Shown piece by piece: positions 9,915-21,239 of a DNA stretch of 64,000 bases. A model generated the notes under the pieces. That model saw nothing but the letters and a program-made list of their open reading frames with translations, had not been told where the DNA came from and ran no database searches. Within the stretch, counting starts at the first letter, position 1, and each line of letters starts with the position of its first letter. This DNA is from Nannochloris sp. 'desiccata' (lineage: Eukaryota; Chlorophyta; Trebouxiophyceae; Chlorellales; Chlorellaceae). A program made the translations under genes and the position numbers. The stretch covers positions 2,499,501 through 2,563,500 of the forward strand of contig JAGTXX020000006.1 in NCBI GenBank assembly GCA_019044685.2, in the 5' to 3' direction.

Positions 9915-12071
9915 ATGAGAGAGGCACAGACGTATATCTTCATCTGTATGTGTACCGCATTGGCAATAACAATATCTATTCCCAACGTCCATGGTGCGAT
10001 TGGTCTCGCTGGCGGTGCCGCCAACAAGACGGTGAGCTCATTATAATGGGAAAGAATGGCGAACCAATCAAACAGCAATGATTTCTATGTTAGGTAATAT
10101 AATAATATTAAGTTTGTACTCCTTATTATACAGGAATATGCAAACAACAGCGTTATAGTTCGCTTTAAATCAACTGCTCGGTCCACGTCTGTATTTGCCA
10201 GCGGTCTTCAAGCTGCCGACCCTGTGCTTTCCAGATCCCTAGCAATGTCCAGCAACATGCGTGGGGGATCTCTGTCGACTCCTTCTTCCATCTATAAACG
10301 CACCAACCTCTACAGAATTACAGACGGAAGCAGCGTGGAAAAAAAAGTAGCCGAGCTGAAAGCATTGCCGGACGTAGCCCTGGCGGAACCAAACCGTCTT
10401 GTTACAATTATGAAGACTCCTTCAGACGGACAATATATATATCAGTGGCATTTGCCTAAAATTGCAGCTCCCGTAGCCTGGGATACTGTCACTGGATCTA
10501 AACATGTTAAGGTGTGTGTTATCGACAGCGGTGCTCGTATAGATCACCCTGATCTGGCTGCCAATATTATCAAGGGGTGGAATGTTATGAAAAGTGAATC
10601 TGATCCTGAGTTTTATAATTTCAACGATACACTGGGTCACGGGACACATGTGGCTGGTCTGACAGCAGCAGTCGGCAACAACGCTCGCGGAATCTCTGGT
10701 GTTTCCTGGCAAATCGGTCTATTAATCTGCAAATTTATTTCAGACAGCGGAACAGGTGCAATTTGGGATGCTATATTCTGTATGCGATTATGTGAAGAAG
10801 AAGGTGCTTTGATTTACAATAATTCTTGGGGAGGCCTTACAACGCCCGACTCCCTTGGTGACGAAATCGCAGCATTGGAAGCTTCTGGAGGTCTATTTGT
10901 TGCTGCTGCAGGGAATAATGCTTCTAATCTAGATTTGTATCCGCGGTATCCGGCATCTTATGATTCGCCCAACCAGATAACAGTTGCCGCTACGACCCCA
11001 TCGGACAACCGAGCTGGCTTTTCTGACTACGGGCCTAATACTGTGCATATCGCCGCACCAGGGGAAGGTCTTTTAAGCACAACGCACGATGGAGGCTATG
11101 GCCAGCTGAGTGGAACATCAATGGCTACTCCGGTTGTGGCAGGTGCTGCAGCACTCTTGCAAGCCATGTCCCTCAACGCCAACGGCACGCCATTATCACC
11201 TTCTAGAATTCGCAGTATACTAATGGAAACAGTCGATCCCATGCCTTGGGGAGGTTTGTCAACTATTAGCAAAGGCAGGTTGAATGTAGCCAAAGCGGTG
11301 ATGCAGCTCAAGGCTGAGCTCGGCGGGTACACTGCCCCACCAAAGCCTGCTGCTGTGGTACCTCCAGCTCCCATGCTCCCTCAAGCCGCGCGCAATCCTC
11401 CTAGTCCACCTGCGCCCGAAATTCCTTCTTCTAATCTTAATACCACGGTATCTACCCCAGAGTGCGGGACTTCGGCTCTCCGTGGCCAGACAGCTTTCCA
11501 GTCCAGCGTTTCTAACAGTTATAATGCCAGCTACGCTTTGAATGGAGATTGCCGAAATGACATGTCGGAATATTTCTCTTCGTGCGCTGTCACCGATCCT
11601 AGTTTAAGCAACCCTTGGTGGACAGCTCCACTGCCGGAGCGGACAGACGTTGTGGCTGTCAGTATTACAACAAGAGCAGATTGCTGCTGGAATGCGATTG
11701 GAGGAGCGATTATCTATATTGGCAATGGTGCTTGGACTAGTGCTGATAGCCGGGCGTCGTTTACAGAATGTGGTAGGGTGGCAGCAGAAGGGATCCCCCG
11801 AGGCCAGCGGACAACGATAACATGTAATAGCCCTACAAAGGGATCATCCGTGGCAATTTATTTGCCTAAATTAAAGACATCTTTGATTTTATGTGAAGTG
11901 GATGTTACTTTAGCTGAAGCTGGTGGAGACAGCATTGCGTCTCTACCAAAGGCGGCAACCGCAGCGGGGGTGTCGGGACGCGGGCCCAAAGCCCAGGCCC
12001 CGGCAGTAATGAACAGTGAGCAGGGATCCGCCAAACGTAAACGCCTTCGAAGCATTTTAAGTGCAATTTGA
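9915..12071 (+). CDS. secreted subtilisin-like serine protease with C-terminal F-type-lectin-like domain (copy 1)
   Basis: Two exons, 9915-10031 and 10134-12071; 684 aa. Exon 1 encodes a hydrophobic signal peptide (residues ~1-28) and ends shortly after it. Residues ~40-120 resemble an inhibitor-type propeptide. The S8 catalytic triad is intact: Asp in CVIDSGARIDHPD (~169), His in GHGTHVAG (~207) and Ser in GTSMATPVVAG (~365), with the oxyanion Asn in AAAGNNASN. A Pro/Ala-rich linker leads to residues ~481-633. These resemble the F-type lectin (fucolectin/FTP) fold: LNGDCRNDM, SCAVTD, NPWWTAPL, ITTRADCCWNAIGGAIIYIGN, and a C-terminal LCEVDV. The tail is basic. It is probably an extracellular or wall protease. 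It is a tandem paralogue of the next gene, with the intron in the same place and phase. Confidence 0.9.
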
Positions 12072-12838
12072 CCTTGTTCCTATTACATTTCCCTCTCAAT
12101 GAAAGACAATTGTGACTACAGTTTTGGCCATCAAGGAAAAGCTCAGAGTAAATAATCGCAGCTGATTTTGGGTTGTTTTACAATAATATATTTCTAATAA
12201 CATATTTGGCATGGTCCGATCTCTTCAAAAAAGAGTAGATTGAATTTAAGTTATTGAATCTGAGCATTCGATTTTATTGAATCTGGGGTTCTTTCAGATC
12301 AAGAAGCCCCAAAAGAGATCTCAACAAAATTGGATTTTATTCCAATGCAGGACGAGGCATTTCAACTGCATTTTTAAAACATCTTTTGCCCAACTGACTA
12401 GTAGGGGACGATAGATCGATTCGGACGGTGCAGCCGAAGCCGACCGTCTGACCCCTTTTGTTTTTAACCCTATAAGCCACAACGATACCTTCATATCTAG
12501 TATTTTTTTTATATAAATTGGATTTAGAGGCACGTTGGGTTGCCATCTATATCCTCTCTACCTTCTTATAGCCATATTGCTGATACAAATCAAGTCCACT
12601 TGGAAGAGATCTTATTGTCTGGATGACTGAAAAATTTCTCTTGAAGCCCAAATCAAATAAATCAGACTCGGAGTAAAGACCCTTTCGATGTGCCTAAGTG
12701 CGACAGGACTGCGTTTTCCTTTAAGATAATTGTAGATTGGTCTCAAATCACACATTGGCATCTGTGTGAGAAGCTGCTGAACCAGCACAAATAAAAAAGC
12801 TAGAACAGAGGGACTTTCGCTTGTTTCCCCTCCTAAAC
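12072..12838. other. intergenic region between the two subtilases
   Basis: 767 bp, holding the 3' UTR of copy 1 and the promoter of copy 2. A 69-codon minus-strand frame (12337-12546) is present but has no recognisable homology, and an overlapping frame of similar length lies in the same place. I do not call a gene here. Confidence 0.5.
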
Positions 12839-14989
12839 ATGATAAGGATCAAAGAAAAGGTGCAAAGCGCACTTCTGCTACTCGCATTGCTACACATCTG
12901 CTCTGGAGCTTCAGACCGGTCAGCGGTACGTCTCTTGCCTGCCTTTTTAAAAGATTAAAAATAAAACAATACACGCTCACTACTTTCTTCGTTAATTTGA
13001 ACTAAGCGTATAAAACAAAACCATGTTATTGTCTGTCTATTGCAGGACTACGCCCCGTCACGAGTACTTGTTCGGTTTAAACCATCAGCGCCTGTCGGCA
13101 TCGTCCAACTCACCGGCCTCCAGCGAGCTGAACGCATCCCTCCCCTGGAAAAAGTTACCAGCAGACAAGCTAATGTTGATACAAATGTCCCTGACGTAGC
13201 TTTAGAAACCCGTATCTACGAAATCACTGATGGTGCGAATGTTTTATCCAAAGTTGCACAACTCCGGTCATTGCCCCATGTAGAAATAGCCGAACCTGAC
13301 TATAAAGTTCATCTCTTTAAGCTTCCTACCGACCCTGGATTCAATCGTCAATGGTATTTACCTAAAATTGGTGCCAATGTAGCTTGGGATAAGGCCACAG
13401 GGTCAAAAAAAGTCAAGGTCTGTATCATTGATAGTGGTATTCGGATGGATCACCCAGACCTTGCTGGCAATATTGAAACAGGCTGGAATGTAGTCCATGA
13501 GGACGATGTGCCCTCTGCAAATCCAAATGATCGTACGTTTAGAAATTATAATGATACGCTAGGTCATGGAACCCACGTGGCTGGAATTTTGGGAGCGATG
13601 GGCAACAATGGCAAAGGTATAGCTGGTATGTCTTGGAGAGTGAGACTTCTGGTATGTAAGTTCATAGCAGATTCTGGTTCTGGCTATGTATCAGATGCAA
13701 TTAGTTGTATGCGGCTGTGTCGTGAGAAAGGTGCACATATCTATAGTAATTCTTGGGGTGGTGTAAAATTCCAAAAAGCGCTGGAAGTTGAAATTAAAGC
13801 TATTCAAGATGCTGGAGGCCTCTTTGTATCTGCAGCAGGGAATAGCGCAGCAAATTTAGACGTTACCCCTTCATATCCTGCTTCCTTCGACGCTCCGAAT
13901 CAGATTACTGTGGCTGCTTCTGACGCAACAGATCGCCTTGCTGATTTCTCTAATTTTGGCGCCAAGACTGTCCATGTGGCTGCCCCTGGTGTGAACCTCC
14001 TTAGTACGACATCTGAAGGTGATTATGGATATATGAGCGGTACTTCTATGGCTACTCCTGTAGTGGCCGGAACAGCAGCGTTGCTACAGGCTGTGGCAAT
14101 GAATGAATTCAATAGAACTCTAACTCCGATGAGATTAAAGCGTCTTTTAATTCAAAATGTGGACAGAACTTCATGGGGACCGAATAAGTTAGTGAGTACA
14201 GGGCGTATTAATGCGGGAAAAGCAATGGCAGCAATGATTGCTGAGTTGCAAAATGGGGCTATTCCTGCACCACAACCTCCAATGCCCAAGGTGTCACCAC
14301 CATTACGAGCACCGCCAGTCAGTGTCAAGGCTCCCCCTCCCCGTTCTCCTATCGGTGCTACTACTAGCCCGCCCATTATTGGGACTGTTATATCACCTGT
14401 ATGTGGTGCGTCTGCTATTAGGGGCCGTCCTGCGAATCAATCAACTAATTTCGGCCCCAAGCGCCATGCTGGAAAGGCCGTCAACGGAAATTGCTTCAAC
14501 GACATGATTGCTCGTCCTTTTACCTGTGCTGCCACCGACCCCGCAAGCAGTTTCCCCTGGTGGACTTCATCTCTTGAATCCCCTGCTGAAATTTCAGGTG
14601 TTCGTCTTACTACTAGAAGGGAATGCTGCTGGTCATCTATTGGAGGCGCGATTGTTTATGTTGGCAACACTCCTTGGACCAATAGGAAGAACGCAACTAA
14701 TTTCACCGAATGTGGTAGAGTACCTAGCTCAGGTATCTCTGCAGGACGACGCATGACAATCAAATGTAGTAGACCTGTTGTGGGTTCTCATGTGGCGGTC
14801 TACTTGCCTAAAACAAGAACTGCGCTGGTGCTTTGTGAAGTCGACGTGATGTTGAAAAATCCAGCAGTCCCCTCTTCACCAAAGCCACCAATGGTACCTC
14901 CTTCTCTTAAGAAAGTGCTTGACCCACCTCCCAAGAATGGTATTCCTCCTCGAAATAGAAAAAGGACTCCTGCTCGACAGACAAAATGA
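12839..14989 (+). CDS. secreted subtilisin-like serine protease with C-terminal F-type-lectin-like domain (copy 2)
   Basis: Exons 12839-12925 and 13046-14989; 676 aa. Exon 1 is a signal peptide (LLLLALLHICSGAS) and, as in copy 1, ends in phase 0 before the propeptide that starts DYAPSRVLVRFKPSAPV. The triad is intact: Asp in CIIDSGIRMDHPD (~155), His in GHGTHVAGILG (~201), Ser in GTSMATPVVAGTAALLQ (~361). A proline-rich linker joins residues ~481-632, the lectin-like domain (NGNCFNDMI, TCAATDPASSFPWW, TTRRECCWSSIGGAIVYVGN, LCEVDV). The Cys pattern is the same as in copy 1. The tail is Pro/Lys/Arg-rich. The two genes are clear tandem duplicates that have diverged strongly, so the duplication is old. 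Confidence 0.9.
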
Positions 14990-15758
14990 TAGACCTTTCC
15001 AGCAGGCTGTTTTTTCTACCCCACAGAACAAATTTTGCTCTAACAAACATCAATCGATCAATAAAGACGTGTTTGACTTTACTGTAATCCTTCAGAATTG
15101 CTTATTCCTTCTCCAAGTGCCTCTATTTACGCTTTGGTTCTGTGTTTACTTGTACTTTTATAATAATACTTACCTTTATTCGACTTCGAAGGCTGCTAAC
15201 TTGGCTTCTTGCAGCAAGACCTTTTCTTATTTCAGAACGCCTACGCAGCAAGTGGCTTTAGATATTTCAATCTTAAAAGTATTGCTTATTTTAATCGTTG
15301 TCTTTTACCAATGTTCTAATTCAGTAGCATCGCGTACATGTCTAAAGTGTCCCCCAAAAACGTAAATTGCTGTCCCGCCACTGCCAGTGGCAGTGCTGCC
15401 TTCAGGTGTTATAAAAGGCGCATTGTCTGGGTTCGGCTTGTAAATAGAGGGGAAAATACACAAGTGCAAGTAAAAACTGAGAGTGTAAAGTATGAATAAA
15501 AAATGTCGAAGTCAATAAAAAGAGGCAGACTTGCCAAGAAATAGAGCTAGAGCTGGATCTGATACATAGGCAGTGGAGTAGCAAAAGAGCTCAGTAAGGT
15601 AGAGCCTGAGGAGCACCGGCGGACGCTAGCTAAATTCCAGCATCTACTGTTTCTAAGATTAATTTAGCTTTTCCGCCCCATCAAACTTTTCTTCATATTT
15701 ATTGTGACTTTTTCAAGGTTACTAAGGCATCAATAGTTTGTATACCCAAGTCATTGAA
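14990..15758. other. intergenic region with a short perfect inverted repeat
   Basis: 769 bp with no supportable gene. The longest frame here is a run-on overlapping the subtilase end. It contains GCCACTG-C-CAGTGGC at 15377-15391, a perfect 7-bp-arm inverted repeat. It presumably holds the subtilase 3' UTR and the promoter of the armadillo gene. Confidence 0.5.
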
Positions 15759-17119
15759 ATGTCAAATAAAAGAGGAAGGGACAATATTGAGGATGATGAC
15801 GTCTCCACAGCAGCAATGGAACTTGGGGCGACATTGGGGAGAGGATTAGAAATGAAACTAAGGGTATGTTGTCGTGAACACGTATCAATTGTCACCTAAT
15901 TTTGAACCAACTTCATTAGTAAATTTTCCCCTTACAGGCTTTGAATCGTTTGCGAGGACTGATAGATCGTCATGATGATCTATACATTAATCAAAGGGCA
16001 CTTGCAGATGCAGACTGCGCCTTTCATCTCGTTGAGCTGTTACAAGATGAGAGTGATGCAGTCGCTGTTCGATCCGCTCGAGTGATCGCCTCTATGACCG
16101 ATCACAGTGCCCCAGCGAAAGCCAAACTCCAAAACGGGCCTTTGATTGGGTTAGAAAGCAGCGTAGCTAAAGTGATGCTTAATCCAGTGCAAGAAGACTT
16201 TTTACAAGCAGGTGCTATCCCTCTGCTCGTCGGTTGGCTGCCCCTCCCTGTGCCACAAAAAAATGAAGTTGCCCTTCAAGCTTTAACGAATCTCTCAAGC
16301 TATAATCACGAAGGTAAAGTCGCCTATTTGGAAGCTTTAGTTGACGTTGTGGCCTCTGGGAAATATCATTGTTTAGAGCATCTTGATGACTTGATAGATG
16401 GCCTGCATTCAACCTTTTCCGGCGGCAGCAGCAGCAGCAGCGGCGATGACTCCATCTTGCAATTATGTGAGAAAGTTTCTCAGTCTGTCATCCAAGCGGC
16501 TAAACTTCCAGGTCAGGTGGGAGAAAAAGCCGTTGCAGTCCTTGGAACGCTGTGTGAACATGTACCTGAGCTAGCCAAAGAGCTCAGAACAACTACTGCG
16601 GGAGGATGTAGCGAGTCTGGTATAGTAAGCCTGGTGGCAAAACACTTGCTTTTAGGATCTATACAAGCTCAAGACACTGCAGCACGTACCTTGTGGTATC
16701 TCACTTTAGGAGATGAAAACATTTTCGGTCCTGATGGGCCACTGGCGTCTCAAGTAGAGGCCATTGCGAGTGTTTTAAGAGCCTTGGTAGAAAGAAGCGC
16801 AAAAGACGAGGAAGAAGAAGATGCAAGAATTGATCTTCGACGGAATAGTGTTGATTATCACGATTCTAACAAAGATGGAGGCGAAGATGATAGAGGAGAA
16901 GTAGGAGGTGGTAGTTATCATTCTAGAAGGTCTTCTTATGGTGGTGGAGGTGTAGATGGCTTTGGACCAGGACTGGCAGCTGCGGCAGCAGTGATAGAGG
17001 AAGTATGCTTTGCTGAAGAAGCGCAGCGTCTGCTAAAAGCTGTGATAGCGTGCAACCCGGAGTTGAGGATTGAATCGGGTGATATTTCAGATAAAGGAGC
17101 CTCCTGCTGTATGATGTAA
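15759..17119 (+). CDS. armadillo-type repeat protein with C-terminal CCMM
   Basis: Two exons, 15759-15863 and 15938-17119; 428 aa. The short first exon is charged (MSNKRGRDNIEDDD). The body is helical, with ARM/HEAT-like units such as VELLQDESDAVAVRSARVIA, LQAGAIPLLVGWLPLPV, NEVALQALTNLSSYN and AQDTAARTLWYLTLGDENIF. Low-complexity inserts interrupt it (SGGSSSSSGDD; a Gly/Asp/Arg-rich segment around residues 320-360). The protein ends SCCMM. The last four residues fit a CaaX-type box, so prenylation is possible but unproven. Armadillo folds usually mediate protein-protein interaction; I cannot name a specific orthologue. Confidence 0.7.
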
Positions 17120-17337
17120 AAATATGTTGCTTTGGGTGTTATGCTACTATCTAATCAATTCATGGGTGTCGCCGTTCTTTCCAGAGAGTTGACTGAATGG
17201 AATTTGCTAAATAAATCAAGGTATCCCAGATAAATAACCACTTTAAAGAGATTCATAATTCTTCTAGAACAAATTGCTAATCATCTGAGAGGTTTTCTCG
17301 CTTGAATATTCGATATTTTATTGCCTAAATAACGATC

Positions 17338-20300
17338 ATGGTCAGCATTTCAGAACTTCAGCTCAACGGCGCAGAAGAAAAACCACCTAAACCATTCAAA
17401 GCATGCATGGTAGATGCGAAAAATGAGACAAATGGGCCTGGGACTCCTGATGCTGCGGATGAACAGGTTGATGAGCCATCTTCTTTTGAGAATGCCGATC
17501 TCATTGAAGAAGAGAGGAAACAGCGTGCTGATGAGGTATTATTGGCATATTGATGGTCATAATATTTGATATGTTTCGTTCCAACGCCGATGCTTTAGAC
17601 TTAATGACACTTTTAGAAAAAAAAACCATTTTAATCTTGCAGGTCCGTGCCCAGATCGATCAACGAATTACAGAGCTACTTGCAGCAAACCCTTCCATGC
17701 CCAAGCGTTCTCTCTCCGACCTCAACTCCGAGGCCACTAAAATGTGCAGCGATGGCGATCATGTTGCAGCTGTAGCTATTTATCGTATTCTTTTCACCCG
17801 TGCCGCCACACTCAATCTCACGCACCCGGAGTTGTATATTTGCTATTCAAACTCATCTGCTGCATGCCTTAAGCTGGAGTTATATGAAGAAGCACTTGAG
17901 CATGCAGGTCACTGTGCCCGCCTGGCAGAAGCTTCTTTAAGACGGTGCGTTTGAATACAACATTCTATTTTATTTCTGCCTTCCTCTCTTAGAATACCGT
18001 TCTCTTACATACTATACATTATACATATTCTCTTTCCTTCTCCCCTGCAGTAATTTCAAGGGTTCCGCAAGCTATATAAAATCCTTTGTCCGCAAAGGCC
18101 AAGCTCTCCTTGCGTTACGTCGCAACAGAGAAGCCGTCATCACGTTCGAAAAGGGTCTTTCCCACGACCCATTCAACCTCGATCTCAAACTAGGCCTTGA
18201 GAAGGCCAACCAGGGGGTCCTGCAAGACCTTGTAGAGGGTAAAGGGCATGAACATAGATCTATTACATACCCAGAACCAGCTCAACGTATCACATATCAT
18301 TCTTATTCTGCTCCGCTTCATAAAGTCCGCACCGAGGACATGCTCCCTGTGAAGTTATTAACCCCTTTTCAAGCAGAAAACGATCACAATATCAAAGATA
18401 CATACAACTATATGACTGTTCAAGCTGATATTCGGATGCCAACACGGCAATTGACGGCTCTTGAGGACCCTTATTTCAATTCTGCGTGGCGCCGAGCAGT
18501 GGAAGGAGCTGTAAAAGAAATTGAAGCAACTGAAACTGATTGCAGAGTACTCAATCTTGGTTCTGGAGCTGGCGTACAAGCTGTCACGGCATTGAATGTA
18601 GGTGCCCGACATGTGACTGCTACAGAAAGATGGCTGTATCTCGCTTTGGCTACTAAAGAAACACTGACAGAGAATGATATCAAAGAAGAAAGGTACAGCG
18701 TTATTTACAAACGACCGACAGATTTAAAAATCAAAGAAGACGTTGCTGTGTGCTGCAACCTTTTAATAGCAAATATTTTGGATGAGGGTTTACTTACCTC
18801 TGGTATAATCCCTGCTGTGCGACATGCTTTAGGAAGCTTAACAACCCATGAAGCTATCGTTATGCCCGCCTCGGCAACCGTCTACATGCAAGCAGTGGAA
18901 GTCCGCACAACTGACGTCTGTGGCCTTGATATGAGCGCTGCTAATTTGTACAGGTGGCATCCATCCTACGCTACAGGGCCTCCTTTAGACCAAAGTAAAA
19001 TAAAAACATTATCCGAGCCAGTGCCAATATGGTATTTCGATTTCAAGTCGCCTCCAGAATCCAGTGACGTAAAGAATGTCGATGTGGAATTTACTAAAGA
19101 AGGCAGATTTAATGCTGTTATGTATTGGTATGATTTACACTTGTGGGGCGATGTCCATATCAACTCCGGTCCAGAGGTCGCAAAAAGTACCACTACCGCT
19201 GCTGCTTCTGCAAAAAGCGATGTTGCAGGTAGAAAGCGGTACTTACAACCTGCATTGCAATACATTGCCGGAGAGTTACGGGTTGGCCCTGGTCATATTA
19301 TGCCGGTCATTGCATCACATAATACTGTGGGAATGCGATTCGATATTGAAACTGCGGAATATTTGCATTTAATGAAACCTGATGCGTCGTTTCCGCACCG
19401 CCACTTTAATATGCTGGCAGATCAAGGTAAAGGAACCGACTTTTCTCTGTTATTAGCTCCGGTGTATGAACTCGGTATACTACTTAAAACTATTTGAAAG
19501 TCGAATTAATCTATTATTTGATCCCATACCTCACCCCATCCCCCACCGCCCTCTTTTTATCAAGGTCGTCTCGCTGCCTATGATCGTGCAATTGCCAGAG
19601 CCGTCGCTCGCCGAAAGGCCACAGATGGTGAAGCACACGTTCTCGATCTTGGCACCGGTACAGGAGCTCTTGCCTTGATGGCAGCTCGCGCTGGAGCTAC
19701 TTCTGTCGTTGCATGTGATTTACACGAGTCTTTATGTGACATAGCACGCAAAGCAGCTGCTGCAAATGGCTTTTCAAAATCATCATCTCAAAACATTTCT
19801 GTAGTTCATAAAGACGTGGCGTTGCTGCAACGAGGTCATGAAGTCCGACCTCTTGGTGTCAATATAGTTATTGCAGATATGTTTGACGCTGGATTGACTG
19901 GAGATCAGTTTCCGTACCTCTTGGACTTGACGAGAAAGAAAGTTGTACAGCCTGGCGCCACGGTTGTACCTGCAGCTGCCACTCTGTACTGTATGGGCAT
20001 TGAAGCTTTGACAACTGAAGTAGAAGGTGTAAAATTGTCTTCATTTAATGCGTATAGATGGGATGCAAGCTATCAAGCTGTTAATTTAAAAGATATGCCG
20101 CATCGGGTGCTTACCAAGCCTACAAAAATTTCCGAGACGTTTTTTGATGGAGAGAAAAGACCTCGGCCGAGAGATAGTCTTGTTAAGCTAGATATTATTG
20201 CACAGGGAATGTTGAATGCGGTTGTATTTTGGTTTGACTTACATCTTGATGATGTGGAGTCTATCACAAGTGGTGAGTGGAGAGAAGCATCGGGGGGAGA

Positions 20301-21065
20301 GGGGAGGGCAGCCAAGATGACGATTTGGGTAATTAGTTTAGTGGGGTTTGTTAGGTGTATATATTCTTTCCTTGACGATTTCACCAGATTACGAATATAG
20401 ATTAAAGTTGCATTCTCCTTTTTTGCAGCCCCAAGAGGTATTGGCCTTGAAGGAAAGGTCCTGGAAACTAAAGAACAAGGAGACAAGGACAGCGTCGGTG
20501 CCCAAGAAGAACACCAACCAGACGAACATTATTGGGGCCAAGCTGTACAGTATTTGGACCGCGCTGTTGCGGTTGAACCAGACAGGAAAAGTAAGTTTAG
20601 GATTGCTTGATTTGGGCTTTCCCAGCATTATAGAATTATATTATACACTAATTCTAATTTCTAAACATTTTTCTATTTTTTTCAGTCACGTTGCTTGCCA
20701 AACGAGAAGGCTCCCAAACCAAACTCGCTTTGCGCCCTGGAGTCGGTGACTGGGTTGGCCGTGCCCCCTGGAAGATTGAATGGGGTGGCGGCGCCTCTGT
20801 TGAAAACCCACATTATCAACGAGTCCATTATTGTGAGTTGCTGGTCAGAGATTTCTTAATGAGATGCAAATCCAAAAGATTCCCTTCTATCCAAAAGGAT
20901 ATCAATATGGTGTTGGCGCATTGCGGATCGTTGTTTTTAGACCCCGTGTCGTTGGAACAAGCAGGGCATGAACTTGTTGTGCTTGAAAAGTTGCATACCA
21001 ATCCGGAATTCTCGCCAGGAGCGAGCTTGGAAGCATTAACACGACCTCCGTTGAACCGTTGCTGA
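17338..21065 (+). CDS. TPR-containing protein arginine methyltransferase, PRMT9-like, two MTase modules
   Basis: Six exons (17338-17535, 17643-17944, 18051-19426, 19565-20272, 20429-20590, 20686-21065) give 1041 aa. Residues ~70-220 carry TPR-like helices (YSNSSAACLKLELYEEALEH; YIKSFVRKGQALLALRRNREAV). Two SAM-dependent methyltransferase modules follow. Module 1 has motif I RVLNLGSGAGVQAVTAL; module 2 has VLDLGTGTGALALMAARAGA. Each ends in a PRMT beta-barrel segment (LNAVVFWFDLHLD in module 2). TPR plus two modules and a D-x-G-L loop (NILDEGLL; DMFDAGLT) matches PRMT9 rather than PRMT7, the other two-module type. PRMT9 is known to methylate the splicing factor SAP145 (SF3B2). The glutamate that begins the double-E loop is replaced by Asn in module 1 and Asp in module 2, so activity is uncertain. 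Confidence 0.8.
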
Positions 21066-21239
21066 AAAAACAATTTCTTTCTTTCTCTCGATTTTCTTTC
21101 TAGTCTTTTTCTTCTTCTTTTATTCCTTCAATTTGCAGAGCGCTAAATAGATCAAATGCACTTTAATTATGTGACATATATATATATATAAATCTACAAA
21201 ATAAAGGAAATCGAGTCTCAAACCAGCTGTGTTGCTACT

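Noticed and set aside
12337..12546. Minus-strand frame of 69 codons between the two subtilases
   Set aside because: Basic and compositionally plausible, but no recognised homology, no splice partner, and another frame of similar length overlaps it.
14919..15365. 148-codon + frame after the second subtilase
   Set aside because: It starts inside the subtilase in another frame and continues into AT-rich sequence with no domain.
17338..21065. Annotation as PRMT7
   Set aside because: PRMT7 also has two modules, but the N-terminal TPR region and the D-x-G-L loop fit PRMT9 better.
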